The notes under the pieces were generated by a model. The model ran no database searches and was not told the DNA's origin. It saw only the letters and a list, made by a program, of their open reading frames with translations. This document shows, in pieces, positions 39,671-55,640 of a DNA stretch of 64,000 bases (within the stretch, counting starts at the first letter, position 1; the number at the start of each line of letters is the position of its first letter). Source of the stretch: Nemopilema nomurai (Eukaryota > Cnidaria > Scyphozoa > Rhizostomeae > Rhizostomatidae); contig ML133383.1 of NCBI GenBank assembly GCA_003864495.1, positions 8,106,880 to 8,170,879 on the forward strand, read 5' to 3'. The position numbers and the translations under genes are program-made.

Positions 39671-42600
39671 TTTTTTATTTGCGTTCCTGCTTTCGGACAC
39701 CCTTCTCCCTGTCGCTGCAAGTCGCTGCATATCACACGACCTTCGTTTACGATAAAGCATATCACTGTTTTGCTTTCTTTTGATTTTGAGCAATTCGGGT
39801 TCAAATTTAAACACGCCTCAACTTCAACCAGACCTCACTAAAGGATCTGGTGCAAAAATGCAAAAGCTATTGTTGTTTCAAGATATTTTAGCCTTGCTAC
39901 TTTGCAAAAATATGATGTTTTTGGATGCTGAAAATTTCAATAAATGGGTAGCAATCTGAAGAAGGCTACACAAGATGCTTCGTCGTTTGGACACACCAAG
40001 CTGATTAATATTTGAATATTTGTTAGGAAAATATTTGAAGTTAAAAAGCTTTTTGGATCAAGGCACTAACACGCATTTATCAAATGACCCAACTTATGTC
40101 AAACGAGAAAAGCACATAGAAAAGAAATCTAGAGCTTGCAATCTTTTTGTAAAAATATAATGGGTAGCTCTTGCATTTTTTTTCCGAGAGCCAAGTTTTC
40201 AGGACCTTGGATGCATCACCCAGGCAGTATTGTGCTCGGGAACTCACATGATTACTTTGTGATCACTTGGCGAAAAGGTACTTTGCTCGTTGTACGCATC
40301 GTATCATGCAGCTGTGAATCGCTCCTCCATTGCAGCAAAAATCACTCAACTCAACAATTACCAACGCGCAACAACAAATATGCAGCTTCAATTTGAAGAA
40401 GGGGTAGAAGTGGAACGTGAAAGGTACTGCTCCCTAACACCTTTAGAATGTTGACTTGGAGAAATTACTTTCTTGTCAATAGCTTTCTCTAATTCAAATT
40501 CTTTATCAAAATATAAAACAGCTTATTCTAATTAATTGTGAGGGGGGAAAATCTCTCCTAAAATTATCGTGTAATCTAATTGATGGAGCCACAGGTATGG
40601 CGTATGCGCAGGTGGAAAACAATGATACCCAGGCTGCAATGAACAACAAGAGTGTATTTGTGCGATCTTTGCTTTGCAAAACTACTTGTTTTTATCTCAT
40701 CAGAGACTATAGGCATTTCCTGATGGATTTCTCGCCGATTAAAGTTTGCGGTCTGCAGAAGAAAACATGCGAGGAATAATCAAAGGTGGGAATGCCCGAC
40801 AAGGAGGCACGAGATCTTTTGCTTTAGAAAGAGAAACAGAGCTAATGATTGGTGGATCAAAAGGGCAATAATCCCTAGGACCATGGGTAAACAAAGGTGG
40901 GCCAAAGGTATGTTCTAAGGCCTTCAATGTAAACTCTGGTTTTCTCAATACATCCCGTTAATTGACATGCTGAACTGGAATTGTCGTTTTGTTTTGTTTA
41001 ACGCAGCACAGAAAAACAGGTAAATGCTGTTCGGGCGAGGTGTATGTTACCAGCTTATTTTTATCACGTTTGTATCCAAATATACTCTTTTTTCATAAAA
41101 AAGCTAATAAGTTTATGTCCAGGCTGAATGTCCTTAATTTGCTCTTAACTTTTAAAAACTCTTAAAAAAGGAGTGTGAAGTGGTTCCATGTTTCGATACA
41201 AAACCCAAAGCAATCTCGCGGTAAAAAGAATGAAATTAATTAGCGTGATTATAAACTTTGAAAAAAACTTATGTCAAAACATAGTACGAACGGGCCCTAG
41301 TGCTGACCTTCTCCAGAAACAGTGAAAACATTCATGAAGAAAGTGTTCCATTGTATTTGGCTGGCTCAGAGGGAAAATGCTTTTTAATGCTGTTATCGCG
41401 ATGGTTGCTTTAGAGGTCAGAGGTCATCCTATTTTTGCTTGATTTGCTTTTTATGATTTGTTATGTTGGTTAGAAACTTGTTTTATCAAAAAGGCAGAGA
41501 AACGCCAAAAGCCTTGTTCATATTATGTTATGTTACTTATTCTATAACATTTCATGTAATTCTTCATGTCAAGATTATCAATATCCATAAATGAAAAGAT
41601 ATTAACAAGCGAACTTAGCTTTTCTTGTTAATCTCTTAATCATCTCAATTTCGTTCATATATATTAGATCTGCCTAAAAACATTGTTAGATTGTTTCATT
41701 GTGTTTCTTTCTGGACTGTTTTGGGATACTTAACATGTAGTCATGAGCCGTTTTTCAACATTGACACAAACTATTTGCACTACTACAAGGCAACAAATTG
41801 TTAGAAGAAAGAAGTAATGATTTTCCAATTACCTTTCCTGCCCACTATAACCTTATTATGTTCATTTTCATATCTTGCAGTTCCATTTGGCTCCATTCCG
41901 TTGTTTGATCCCCCTCTACAATATTACAGCCGTAGCAATCTCTATGGCATCGTTGAGTTCCAAGTATAAGCACCTCTAGCTCCACACATACTTGTTTATG
42001 TGTTGGCATTTGCAATATATTTTTGGCTTTTAATCCATATTCTATATCTTTATCAAAGAATTTTGAGAAAGATCATGGGTTTCTGATATGCATTTGATTA
42101 ATTGAGCATTATGTTTGCAAATTCTAGGTCCCGATTTTTTGCTCATCTGTTTTTCGAAGTACTTTCAGGGGCATATTGTTGGCATTATCTTAATTTTTAA
42201 TGCTATTTGTAGGACACGATCCACGATCCAAAAAACTAATTGAACTCTGTCAGGAAACTGTGCAGGCGCATCTGACGTCATCTTTCTTCATTGTTTTAGG
42301 TTGCTAGGAGACATCCAGATCAATTAGTGCTTTCGCCCTTTGTCGTGTTGATGCTCATCTGTTGTCTGCTTTGAAAGAGTAAGGCACTACACCCATTTCT
42401 ATTACCACAGTTGCGTTTTTAATTGGTTAGTTAATGATTCTTGTAATGGTTTTCGAGGGACTGTTTAAATTTTAGTTTCAGAGTGGAAATGGAGAGGTTG
42501 AGAACAGAAATGTTGAATGCTTTTTATTCGCGTCTTCTGGTATAATGCATCCTTAATAACTAGTGAGAAGTCAATATTACTGCAGCAACATTTAGAAAAA

Positions 42601-43786
42601 ACTTTTTTAAAGATGCATCTTGATTTGTGATCAACAAATAGCATTTGATATTACGAATACATTTTTAAAGATCCTACCCTTTTCGTGGGTTAGCTAAGGA
42701 ACCAAATACGAAAAAGTACTGACCTCCCTATTCGTTGTCCGACAGAATGGCTTTGTATCTCCACTAAACTTTAATTGAGAATTGTGACTCCTAGTCATTT
42801 TACTTTGTCTGTAAGGCAAATCGTTAAATCGTTAATCTGGAGAGTCTGCTCAGGTTTTCTCTTCCATCTTTAAAATATGTCTTGAAATCACTAGGATTAG
42901 CTGCCGTACGATTTATTCTAAGCCAGTCTAGTGCGTTAGATCTTTCAGTTTAATACTTTCAATATTGTTTCCAATTGTTTGTAATGTAACATCGTCTACA
43001 AATTTACAAACTTTAAGAAGCAGACAATCTTAATAATGTTATTAAAAATAAGTGGTTAAAGAGCTGACCCTTGAGTAACTCATTTTCTGCTTTCCAGCCA
43101 GTCCCTAAACTCGGTTATGATTATAATTTGTACACTGGTGACAGGCGCATTTGTGCAGTGGTAAGATTTCTCACTGGTTATTCAGAAATGCAAAGTTAGA
43201 AAACAACTTTCTTACAAAGCTGCAACAAATATAGGAAACTCGGATAAAAGACAATGACAGAAGTAGAAAAAGGCAAAGAATATTTGAATACTTGAAAGGT
43301 AGGTTTTTTTTAAGAAGTCAGGAGCACATGTATTTCTACAAGGACGTTCCTTGTTAAGATGCCAGTTTTTTGCAAAGAAGAAAGGAAAGAAATTGTTATT
43401 ACTGGACATAATTGCTAATTTGTCGAAAATTGCCATATTTTTCAGGTTTGGCGCAACTTAGCCTTTTTCGACGTTTGAATGCTCTGAGGATTTTCGGACG
43501 AAAAAGAACTTTGAGTATGCAAAAACTGGTTCCGCTATCTCCAACTTTTGTGAAGTTTTTTACCACGAAGTATTGGTTCACAAATTACTGTCTTCTAACA
43601 AACTTACGCAGAAATAAAGAGCTTGGGGCCTAAAACAAGATATGGAGTTGGATCTCTTAAAACCAATCTAAGAAATAATTGACAAAGACAAAACACCAGA
43701 TACACCATTAAGACCAACACTCTGCTGTGATATATATACATATATGCTGCTTTGTCTTTTTTACAGTCGAAAAGAAAAGCTGTCTC

Positions 43787-43862
43787 CTACAGAGAGCCCC
43801 CTTTTGCATATTGTGCCCCCAAAAAAGAGAGAGCCCCCAAGTAATGTTCTTAATCAGGGGGA
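43787..43862. repeat. Short C-rich repeat fragment
   Basis: AGAGAGCCCCCTTTTGC and TGCCCCCAAAAAAGAGAGAGCCCCC resemble the C-rich repeat family at 1.63 and 39.5 kb. It is shorter and may be a decayed copy. Confidence 0.3.
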
Positions 43863-46379
43863 AAGAACATGACCCGTCTTCAATCTGGTCAAGTGTTTCG
43901 TTATTAAATATGTTATTAATAAGATAATGATGTAATAATGTATAGAAAATGAGTGAGAGGTCTAGTGGTCTTTGGTCTACGGGATATATTAAACTGTAAC
44001 GAAAGTTTTTATTTGCCTCGCGCCTGTCAAAAGCTTAAAGTTGTGGTACTCCTCTCACTAAAGCAACAGCAGATTCGAGTCTGCATTCTAACAGCCTTAG
44101 GTACTCTTTTGATTGACCGACTTTTTGAGATTTTTTTCACACCTTAAGTTAAAAGGAACTTCAATAAAGGGTTCAATGCAGTCCTTGAACTTTCGACTTA
44201 TTTTCACTCTCGTATTTGGCCACTTAGAATACTTGCTTTAGTTCATGTAATTATCTTCCTTCTCATTTGCGGGAAAGTAAATTGACTTTACAATGTTGTG
44301 ATTGATGCATGATGTGCGGAAAGATCGTTGTATACGCTTGAGATGGCATAAATTCGCTGAGGCCTTTTCTGACTATGTTTTATGTGTCAGCAAAGATGAT
44401 TTGATAAGAGTCTAATACGGGCTTAACTTGGTATCTATTACTTCTCTTCCAGATTGATGACACACACAAAATGTGCCACAATTAAAAAACATATGGCCTG
44501 AGCCAGAGAGAGAATATTCCATCGTAACTAAATTCTTGTAGCTGAACGTTCTGTAATGATATTACTCCGTATTTGATCTATTCGGGTCTTATCTGCGACG
44601 CAGAACATAGCAGTTTTAATTGTATCCCTAACTAGCCCTACCTTTAGTCTTTATCTCTTTTCTTCCATTAATGGCAATACGTGAGCAATGAATAATGAAG
44701 AGTTTCAGACTGCGAGGCAAACAAAAAATCCTTTTTTCAAGAGAGCATATCTTCATACGCTGTATTATTAGTTCTGTTTCATGCTGTAATTCCGATCTCG
44801 TGGGATATTGGTCGAGCGGCTCCATAGGCCGCCTTAATCAGGCTAACTCAATTAGGCTGGCTTGAAGTCATTGCTTATAAATCAGTGTGTGCTGGAGATA
44901 AACAAGGATAAAAAACGTTTTCAGCCAATAGTTTTGGGATATGATCAGGTTACGACGCATTTGTGTGTAGGATTTAAAATTGTCATAACTTTGACAACAT
45001 TCGTGAAGCTACAGGTCAAATTTACTTGCAAACCTGCGAAACGCTCAAAGAAGAAGCAAATGGTGTGGTTCGCAGTCTTATTCTTAGAGCTGGCGAAGAA
45101 TAAAGCGTGGTTCCACAAGGATCCTTTTTAGTCCACTGCTTATCAATTGGACAAAATTTGCAAGCGTTGCTACCTATTGAAAAAAGTGTGGCTATAATGC
45201 ATTACTGTAATCTAAAATTAAGTTCAAGGATTTGAGCTTTATTGATATGAAGTGAATGGCTGAAGAATTTGGCGATACAGCCAGCGGAAATGCTGTCCGC
45301 GTGTCATAACCGGGTATCCAGTGGTGCAGTTACTGTCACAGACATTTCCTTTGATCGCTAGTCAAATGATAAATCTGTGGTAGCCAATTAACAATCAATC
45401 ATTATGGATTTCTTTCTGCTGCTTTGTGCAACTTGTAAGATCGTTTACAGGCCGTGATCACATAAAAATGTGATGCAAAGTTTACCTGGATATGATCGGG
45501 TAGACCAGCCTTGATGCGTTCATTAGGCCTCTGTTGCTTGATGCGATACTTGGATTACCGGTCATCACATTGCCTTTGAAACTGGAAATAGCAACATACT
45601 GCACCACGTTTTAAACTTCACCCAACGTATACACCCCATTCCACGCGGCAGCGAACACTCATGGCCGACGTCAAACGCCTGACTCGATGAATTAGACAAC
45701 GCAAAATAAATATAATTTTGGTGTATTTTAAGGATGCAGCAATTTCAGTTCTTTAGTATGACACGGAGGGAAGAAAGACAAATATCGCGATTTAGAGATT
45801 TGGTACTTGGTTCTATTTTATGTTTTGATTGAAAACCATTTGCATGTGCTGTTGCAGAAATCATAGCGTCTTCTGCATGGAACGGAGAACTGCTTTAAAG
45901 GTTTGATGAGCACACAAACTTAGGCCCATCACATAGAAGCTGCATTTGTATCACAGTCAACAACGAATGATCTGAGATTGGGACTAAAGCTTCTCTTCTT
46001 CGAAGTTCTTAAACACTCCGAGAGAGCATTTCTGATGTGTTCGAAAAATTTTAAAGCAGTTCTTATTTCATTTTGTTTTTTAGCTTAGTTTCTGATGGCT
46101 GCAGCTGAGATATCTAATTACAGTAGGAAACTTCTCTTGTTTCACAGCGACTACAATGCAGAGGCGTTGCAGAAACCAAACATATTAAATATTAACCATG
46201 CCGATAACATAGAAAATTGAAGTAATGACATGAAAATCCTAAAAATGAGACGTTCTCTGCTTATGATTAACTTGTCGTTTATTGTCAGTCGAGTTTCCAA
46301 TTAAGAATTTAGTTTCGCTTTGGGCTCACTGTAACGTGGTGTTTAAAGTCACTGGCATGGGACTGAAATCTGAAATAGT

Positions 46380-46712
46380 ATCATAGTAACAATAATAACA
46401 ACAATAATAATAATGGAAACTTTCATTTTCAATTTGATTGAAATTACAATTATAAATTTTACTACAAAAAAGCTTATTTGCAATTGGCTACCCTGGGCTT
46501 ACAAAGAAAAAGGTAATCACAAGCACAAACAAAGTAATGATAATAATAATGATAATGAGCGCAATAAACAGCACCGTCGTGACACTATGACTCATCATTA
46601 CAATCATGATAACCACAATACTAGGATCACTATAATCATATGTGACCATTCTAATCAAAATCACAAAAATCACTGTAATCATGATTACTACAACCATCAT
46701 CATCAGTGTTGA
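46380..46712. repeat. AAT/AAC-rich low-complexity region
   Basis: Degenerate trinucleotide repeats (AATAATAACAACAATAATAATAATGG, then many AATC/ATCA blocks) extend for about 300 bases. The frame open through it would encode an Asn/His-rich chain and is a by-product of the repeat. Confidence 0.7.
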
Positions 46713-48039
46713 TCGATGATTGTCTAAGCAAGTATACTCTTTGAAGCTGTAAATTCACTTATCTTGACACAAGCTAATAACCACCATCAATAAAAACAAC
46801 ACCCGGCTTACCTCTGCTTTAAGGTAATCTGAAACAGTTTTAACTAAACATATTTCTACAAAAATTGATATACAAATGGAGAACTTGAGTTATCCGAAGG
46901 AACATTTGCGCGCTTTCGTTAATTAGAGAGTTCTTTTACGAAAGCACCAATGATTTTTTTGTCTACAGAATCAACAATTTAAAAAAGCGTTCATATCGAA
47001 CTACTTGCAGATAGGTCTCCTGAGAAGAGGAGCGAGTGTTTGCAATAGTAGAATTGAACGTTTCTTCCTTCTTTAATCCTAATGCCATGAATAATAGATC
47101 ATGTTTCAGCAAGCCCTCCTGTTTTTCGTTACTCCCCTAGTTGGAAACATATATTATTTATTCCGCCTTCGCAAACCGTTGATATCAAACAGACAAGTCA
47201 AATCATAGCTGCCTAAAAGGCGCAGGATTCGCACAGCTAGTTGAAGTATTCTCGATAATAAATTATTCTCTTGTTAGCGCTGTAAGTGGTGAAAATCTGG
47301 CTTAGGTTTCCAAAGCAAGTCGATAAAAGCCGGTCTAAATGTTCATGACAAACCACAGTTCTTGCACTAGAAAAAGCAAAAGCCGTCTATTCCATTGCAT
47401 ACAGATTCACAAAGGTGAGATTATACACAGCAACCTGTGTTTTGCGTGCTTGAACCTAGAGGGTATAAGAGACTTCCACAAACAAACAAACATGTGTTGG
47501 CGATCTGCCTGTAGAGACAAACAGCTCCATCTTGACATTGCTTAACAGACAATTAGCCACGCAACGCAGCGCGTGGTGATCGCGCCAAGTCAACCTCGTA
47601 GAATCTAACTGCAGCGAAACGAGTCCTACAGTTAAATCGCGCGAATGCGTAGTTCAAAAAGGCGGAAGTCTGTCACCACTCGTGCAAAGGAAGGGGTTGT
47701 GAGGTCAGCCACAAGTGTGTTATCGGGGACGCAAAGGCGTCTTAGGGGGCTAAATACGACGAGGGAAGAAGGGGATAAAAAAATTGGACTTGTAAATGAC
47801 TCCTTGATTCCCGCTCGAGCCATATGTACGAACCCTCGTATACATCTAAAAACAAGAGGCCCAATAGTTGATCCTTGTCAAAAAACGACTGTCAAAAAAT
47901 GAGTAAATAAAGGTGCTGTTACCCCCAAGGAGTCATGATCGAAGCGATCCATTACCATCACTGTCCTCTTTGGGGCTCTCAGCTCATCTATATTCCCCAT
48001 GGGGCTTTTGAATCCCAAAGGCCAGGGTCTTTCAGATGA

Positions 48040-48426
48040 TCAAACCGGACTAAAACAACCACAAGCTATGTCTAATCGGAAAATATTAACAGCCATCAAA
48101 TGCATCACACCCACAACCATAGTCATACTTTTTAGGTTCCGGGACGGACTGCCTTCCCCTGTTTGCTTCACGCTGAGGCAAAGTGAAAAAACTGACAAGG
48201 ACACAGCGCACCAAACATTATCTCTAGTATAAAACACCAACTGTACAAAACACGTGACAGCAAGACCAATTGAAATTGCGATGCAGACATCCTGCCAAAA
48301 ATTCAAATAACACCCCCTACAAAGAACAATCCTTAGAAACTGAAGACATTGCCGTCTCTTTGAACCCTCAAATGCAAACAAACTCTGGCAGCTCACTGGG
48401 ATGGTATGACGAATGAATGACGTCAT
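48040..48426 (-). CDS. Small predicted membrane protein overlapping the CPPED1-like ORF
   Basis: An ATG-initiated frame of 128 codons begins 59 bases before the end of the CPPED1-like frame, in a different phase. It has two or three hydrophobic segments (about residues 44-70, 70-88 and 104-122). The order of a first hydrophobic stretch, a Trp-containing second one and a later VMHLMAVNIFRLD faintly recalls the start of XK-related scramblases, but the acidic residues of that family are missing. I cannot tell whether this is a gene, a decayed fragment or chance. Confidence 0.25.
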   Translation of the reverse strand: MTSFIRHTIPVSCQSLFAFEGSKRRQCLQFLRIVLCRGCYLNFWQDVCIAISIGLAVTCFVQLVFYTRDNVWCAVSLSVFSLCLSVKQTGEGSPSRNLKSMTMVVGVMHLMAVNIFRLDIACGCFSPV

Positions 48427-49297
48427 CCGAAGTGACCTTAACTAGACGCACAGACCAATTGCTCTTTTCATCTACTTCGTTCGGCAGTACATGCATTTGG
48501 TGATTGGTGTCATAGGCCTCTCTGCTGTCAATCCGTTGCCTGCACAGCAAGTGGGTGACTCCACTGCCGTCGAACTTGTCCAGCCATCGCTCGTGGTGGG
48601 TTGAGCTGCTCTCTCCTTTGCTGGTGCGCGGCGCGCGGTCTTGAAGTATAATCGTACGCTGCGCTTGAAAAATCTGCTGCTGGAGTAATTCGGAGTCGAC
48701 CCAGTCGTTCTGCTCTTCTCCGCACAATCGCAAATCTTTGTCAAGACCGTCGCGATGATAGACTGTGTTCAAAACGATGAACGCAACACCGCACACCCAG
48801 AACCCGTACCAATCGTCACCGTAGCATCTCTTGTACGCATCGATGTCATCGATGCCTAGCCTTGCCTTGAAATCTCCAGACGATGCCACGCAAAGTACCT
48901 TGACTTGCGATTCAAGGCAGTCTAATGCATCTTCCAAGAACAGTTTTGCCCTCGTGAATCGCTGATCTCCTTCCAGCCGACTGTCTGTCCAGCCACCACA
49001 CAAGGCGATGAATTTCGGTAGGGGCTTCATCTTATTGACGCGCAGAAGAAAATTCTTAAAATCACTGCCTGTATCATCGTTAGTGATTGTTCGATCCTTT
49101 GCAGTGAAATACAGGAAGTAAAACGGCTCCGTAAGCGAGGGCTCTAAAATCCTTGTAAACATGGAGATCCTTCGTTCTCTGGCAGTTAAAATCCTGGTGA
49201 TTTTATCCTTCTTGTGCTCTATGTTGCAAAAACTGTTAGACGCTTCAGGCGGAATCACGAGCCTTAAGTTCACTCGCCGCTCTGTTGTCAAGCTCAT
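48368..49297 (-). CDS. CPPED1-like metallophosphoesterase without metal-binding motifs (predicted pseudophosphatase)
   Basis: A single-exon protein of 309 residues, about the length of human CPPED1 (314), a cytoplasmic Ser/Thr phosphatase. The fold core is well kept: EPFYFL (57-62), KPLPKFIALCGG (91-102), YGDDWYGFWVCGVAFIVLN (139-157) and WVDSELL (189-195). Every metal-ligand motif has changed. By eye alignment, the first Asp (ADPQ) becomes Ala/Lys (TAKDR); CGDL becomes CGGW; GNHD becomes SGDF; the QHIP His becomes Asp (QDRAP); and the final GHYH becomes RQRI. It therefore should not bind the two-metal centre. No frameshift or stop interrupts it, which argues for a maintained pseudoenzyme. 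It is intronless and more GC-rich than its surroundings, which could indicate a retrocopy. A donor-like CAG|GTAAGA lies just upstream of the ATG. Confidence 0.75.
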   Translation of the reverse strand: MSLTTERRVNLRLVIPPEASNSFCNIEHKKDKITRILTARERRISMFTRILEPSLTEPFYFLYFTAKDRTITNDDTGSDFKNFLLRVNKMKPLPKFIALCGGWTDSRLEGDQRFTRAKLFLEDALDCLESQVKVLCVASSGDFKARLGIDDIDAYKRCYGDDWYGFWVCGVAFIVLNTVYHRDGLDKDLRLCGEEQNDWVDSELLQQQIFQAQRTIILQDRAPRTSKGESSSTHHERWLDKFDGSGVTHLLCRQRIDSREAYDTNHQMHVLPNEVDEKSNWSVRLVKVTSDDVIHSSYHPSELPEFVCI

Positions 49298-52200
49298 GAT
49301 TATTCTTACCTGGTGGCAGGATCACGCTTCGATTGCTTGTAGAACAGCCCGTCTTGGATGTTCACAGTTCTACGGCGTATCTTGGAACAGTACGAAACAC
49401 CCTCGGATGGAGTGGGGCGCGCGAGATATCACAAGGTGAGCCTCTAAACAAGTGGTCGAAGCAAATCGATCCGTGGCTATATTCTGCAAACCACATTGCA
49501 ATTTTGCAGCTGTCCCAAGGAAATTAGCATAACAATAAAATCACTTATTTTACAGAGCTCTGCTGTTAAATTTCCATGTCAGAAAAATCTGCACACGAAA
49601 CTGTCTTGATATTTATGTTCGCCTAACATCGTGAACAGTGCGACGCGAGCAAACTGGAATGGGCTCGAATAAAAACAACCTTCGCGAAGTGAGCGAGGAA
49701 GTTCTTGTTGCAAGAGCATTGGTCGATTTGCCTTGAGAACAAATTTACATACGATGTCAAGTTGACGCACCAGCAGTTGCTGAACGCGGAGCACTGGACG
49801 GTTGCGCGCAGCCGCCGAATCTTCCGAGGCGTTTTCAACTGGAATGGATGACGTGGAAACGCATGAACATAAAATGACATCAAACGGTTGTGCTCAAGTC
49901 TTAGTGTCTCTATGTATAAGGCTGTGTCGACACATCATGAAATGGCAAACAACATCGGTTCTTTGCTGTACTAGCACAGATTTAAACTTCTGGTAGAAAG
50001 GAAACAATGATATATGTCCGGATACACGCTTTGAAATGATTGCATATTAAATAAACGCTTTGAATTGATTGCATTTATGTAGGTTGCTGTGGATAATTGG
50101 GAAGATGGACGTAACTCTTGGGCAAGGGAAGATGATTGACAGATGATTGAAAACTAATTCTAGACCTCTTTATGGTGAACAAATCTAGAGCGAGAAAAAA
50201 AGGTTTCGGGTTTATTCAAACGGGCCAGCGTCACAAAAGCAATTACAGATTGCACGTGAAAATTGCAAAATTCACGAGAAAGAAAAGAGAACCAGCTGTT
50301 CAGGTTGCTAAAGAAGAAATGGCTGATTCACAAAGGTGGATAATTAGCATACTTGATTTACGCTATTATCATGTTTCTACTTCCAGTCAAACTGAGCTTG
50401 AGATTCAATAAGCTTGGTCGCTTCTGAATTGAACAAATGGGAGCTGGAGAGCCATTTTATACACTCTTACGCACAGCCGCCAAATCAGAATTCGGTCTTG
50501 CCGTTTGGTGATGACGTCAATAGGCAAAGTTGTTCCCTGCTTATCAAGTACCTAGATCTTCCTACGGCACGTGTAAACAACGAGTTGATAGGATGATTAA
50601 TAAATCTAATACAAAACTTAACTAGATGGCCTCCTTGAAGGCACTTTGAAATCAATGAATTTTTAATGACGGAAACAGGGAGGAAGGGGATTCCTATTCT
50701 AACAAAGCGGAGTTGACAAAGGAATGAATTGGCCTAACAGAGCCCTGTGCCTGTTAACTAGACTACTTTGGTGAATTACGCAAGTTAAAGATCCACTCAA
50801 TAATATCCTTTCAAGACAATATTATCCAAGACAACAGAATGTTGGTCGGCATGCTTTTTAAAGGGTCGGGAAGAGGGCAAGATTGGCAGAGTGTTTTTCG
50901 CAGCAAACAAGTTGCAGATAAAGAAAGATGGAGACAACTTTCAAAACAGAACTTAGAATCAAGACAGATAAGTTCACAATGATGCTTCAGGATCAAGTCT
51001 TCAAGCCAATGATGCTTCAGGATCATTGGATCTCTCACAATGGCCTATTGAGGAGTTGAAGTGACTCAATAGCTCATTAAATTAATTATGTCTGTCTATA
51101 CCTTGAGCAGCTCTTCTTTCCATTTAAATTATTTAACTCCAAAAGCGATGACTCGATACTCCTGTGTCTTTCTCTTTCATAACGTTTAGAAGTGACAACC
51201 GAGCAGTCAGGATTTTAGCGTTCTCAAAAATACCACTTAGCAATAGCACGAAAATGCAATCAACGCAAAAATACATTCCTAAATTCCCAAACAGCTGGTT
51301 CATTTTTTTATAGAAAAGTCTACGTTTTTTGCTATGCAGTTTGGCTGGATTACCTGCCATGAAAACCGGTCGATTTAAACGCAATGATAAATTATCCGAT
51401 TTAGTGGCATGGAATCGCGGGCATGCATTGCAATAGAACTTCCACATAAAACCATTGCTTGATTTCCAAGTTTTCTCTTATCTTGCAAAGCACCTGCATT
51501 AGCTTTTATAATTCAAACATTTCTATTGCTCAAACACAAAAATTCCTTTCATTCTTATTACTCGTGGAATACCAACCTCTGAGCTATTGTTAATTCCGTT
51601 AGAACGTAATATATTGATACCATAGAGCATGTTCGATTCCTACCAACAGTGGTTTGAATGGTTTGAATCGATTGCGAAGCACCCTATTGGAAAGAATTCT
51701 TCACTTGTCAGCCTTAACCTTATGTTTGTAGATAAAAGATAACATATGTAGAAGAATTAGCCAAAAGAGTGTGGCAGCTATTTACGATATTTAAGAAATC
51801 CACACAACCCGGGGATACGGTTGGGACAGGCATCCCGAACATTGCCTCGCGTTGAGGGCTGTAATGCCAGATAGCTACATATCTTCTTCCGCACTCAAGC
51901 AAAAATTTGCACGAAACTTCAACTTTGGCCGATTTGTCTCAAAGTCTTATTGCAGCGACGGAGAAATGTATGAAACTTTTCTACCCAAACCGGGCACCCA
52001 GCAGCTACCATAATCAGGTATGGTGTTCGATGGCAAAAACAGCTTTTGATTGCTTTGCTTGCCTTGAGCTTCAGTTGAAAATAGCTAATCATATCATCTC
52101 TCGCAGGAGGGATTCGTGATGAAAGCAAAGATGATGGCCCGGCTGGAAATTCAGCACTGTTGACAAAATCAACGATAGAAGCATTGAATCAAAGGTGCTT

Positions 52201-52495
52201 CTTTAGCAGCTCTCCCTCATTCCACGATTTCAATCACTACTCGGCCACTTTGTCATAGCGAGATTCATTAAATCACACTTTGAAGAGAAGCATAGAAAGT
52301 AGAAGGACAGAAAGTTTAATGACTGAACAAAACCTTTTAACAAAAAAGTTATAACTTTGCCTACAAATACTTACAAGTGATGATAAAGCTTCCGGAAAGA
52401 AAGACTAATGCACGCACAGGTGGACTTACAAGAAGGAAGGAGATTATTTACAGATAGCATTGACTGCATTTGACAAACCATGTCTTTAGACAAAG
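49298..52495. other. Intergenic region without a recognised gene
   Basis: About 3.2 kb between the CPPED1-like start and the TMEM50 stop. I see no exon with family similarity. A 104-codon ATG-initiated minus-strand frame (51447-51133) has one hydrophobic stretch but no recognisable domain. A short direct repeat of AATGATGCTTCAGGATCA lies near 50.98-51.03 kb. Confidence 0.45.

Positions 52496-55640
<3,145 letters not shown>

Larger units (their letters stand above)
38218..48039. other. Long stretch without a convincing gene
   Basis: Nearly 10 kb with no recognised exon. It contains another copy of the C-rich repeat (39.43-39.67 kb), a shorter one near 43.79-43.86 kb, and an AAT/AAC-rich low-complexity segment (46.38-46.71 kb) whose Asn/His-rich frame is a composition artefact. 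The many 60-90 codon open frames show no family signal. Confidence 0.45.

Noticed and set aside
43953..44090. tRNA-like signals: A-box-like GGTCTAGTGGTC, an 8-base pair GTGAGAGG/CCTCTCAC, and a GATTCGAGTCT B-box-like stretch
   Set aside because: The B-box-like stretch lies outside the paired stem and no D- or anticodon arm fits. The spacing is too long for a tRNA, so I treat it as chance or a decayed SINE.
46413..46712. 99-codon Asn/His-rich open frame
   Set aside because: It runs through a degenerate trinucleotide repeat, and its composition is explained by the repeat.
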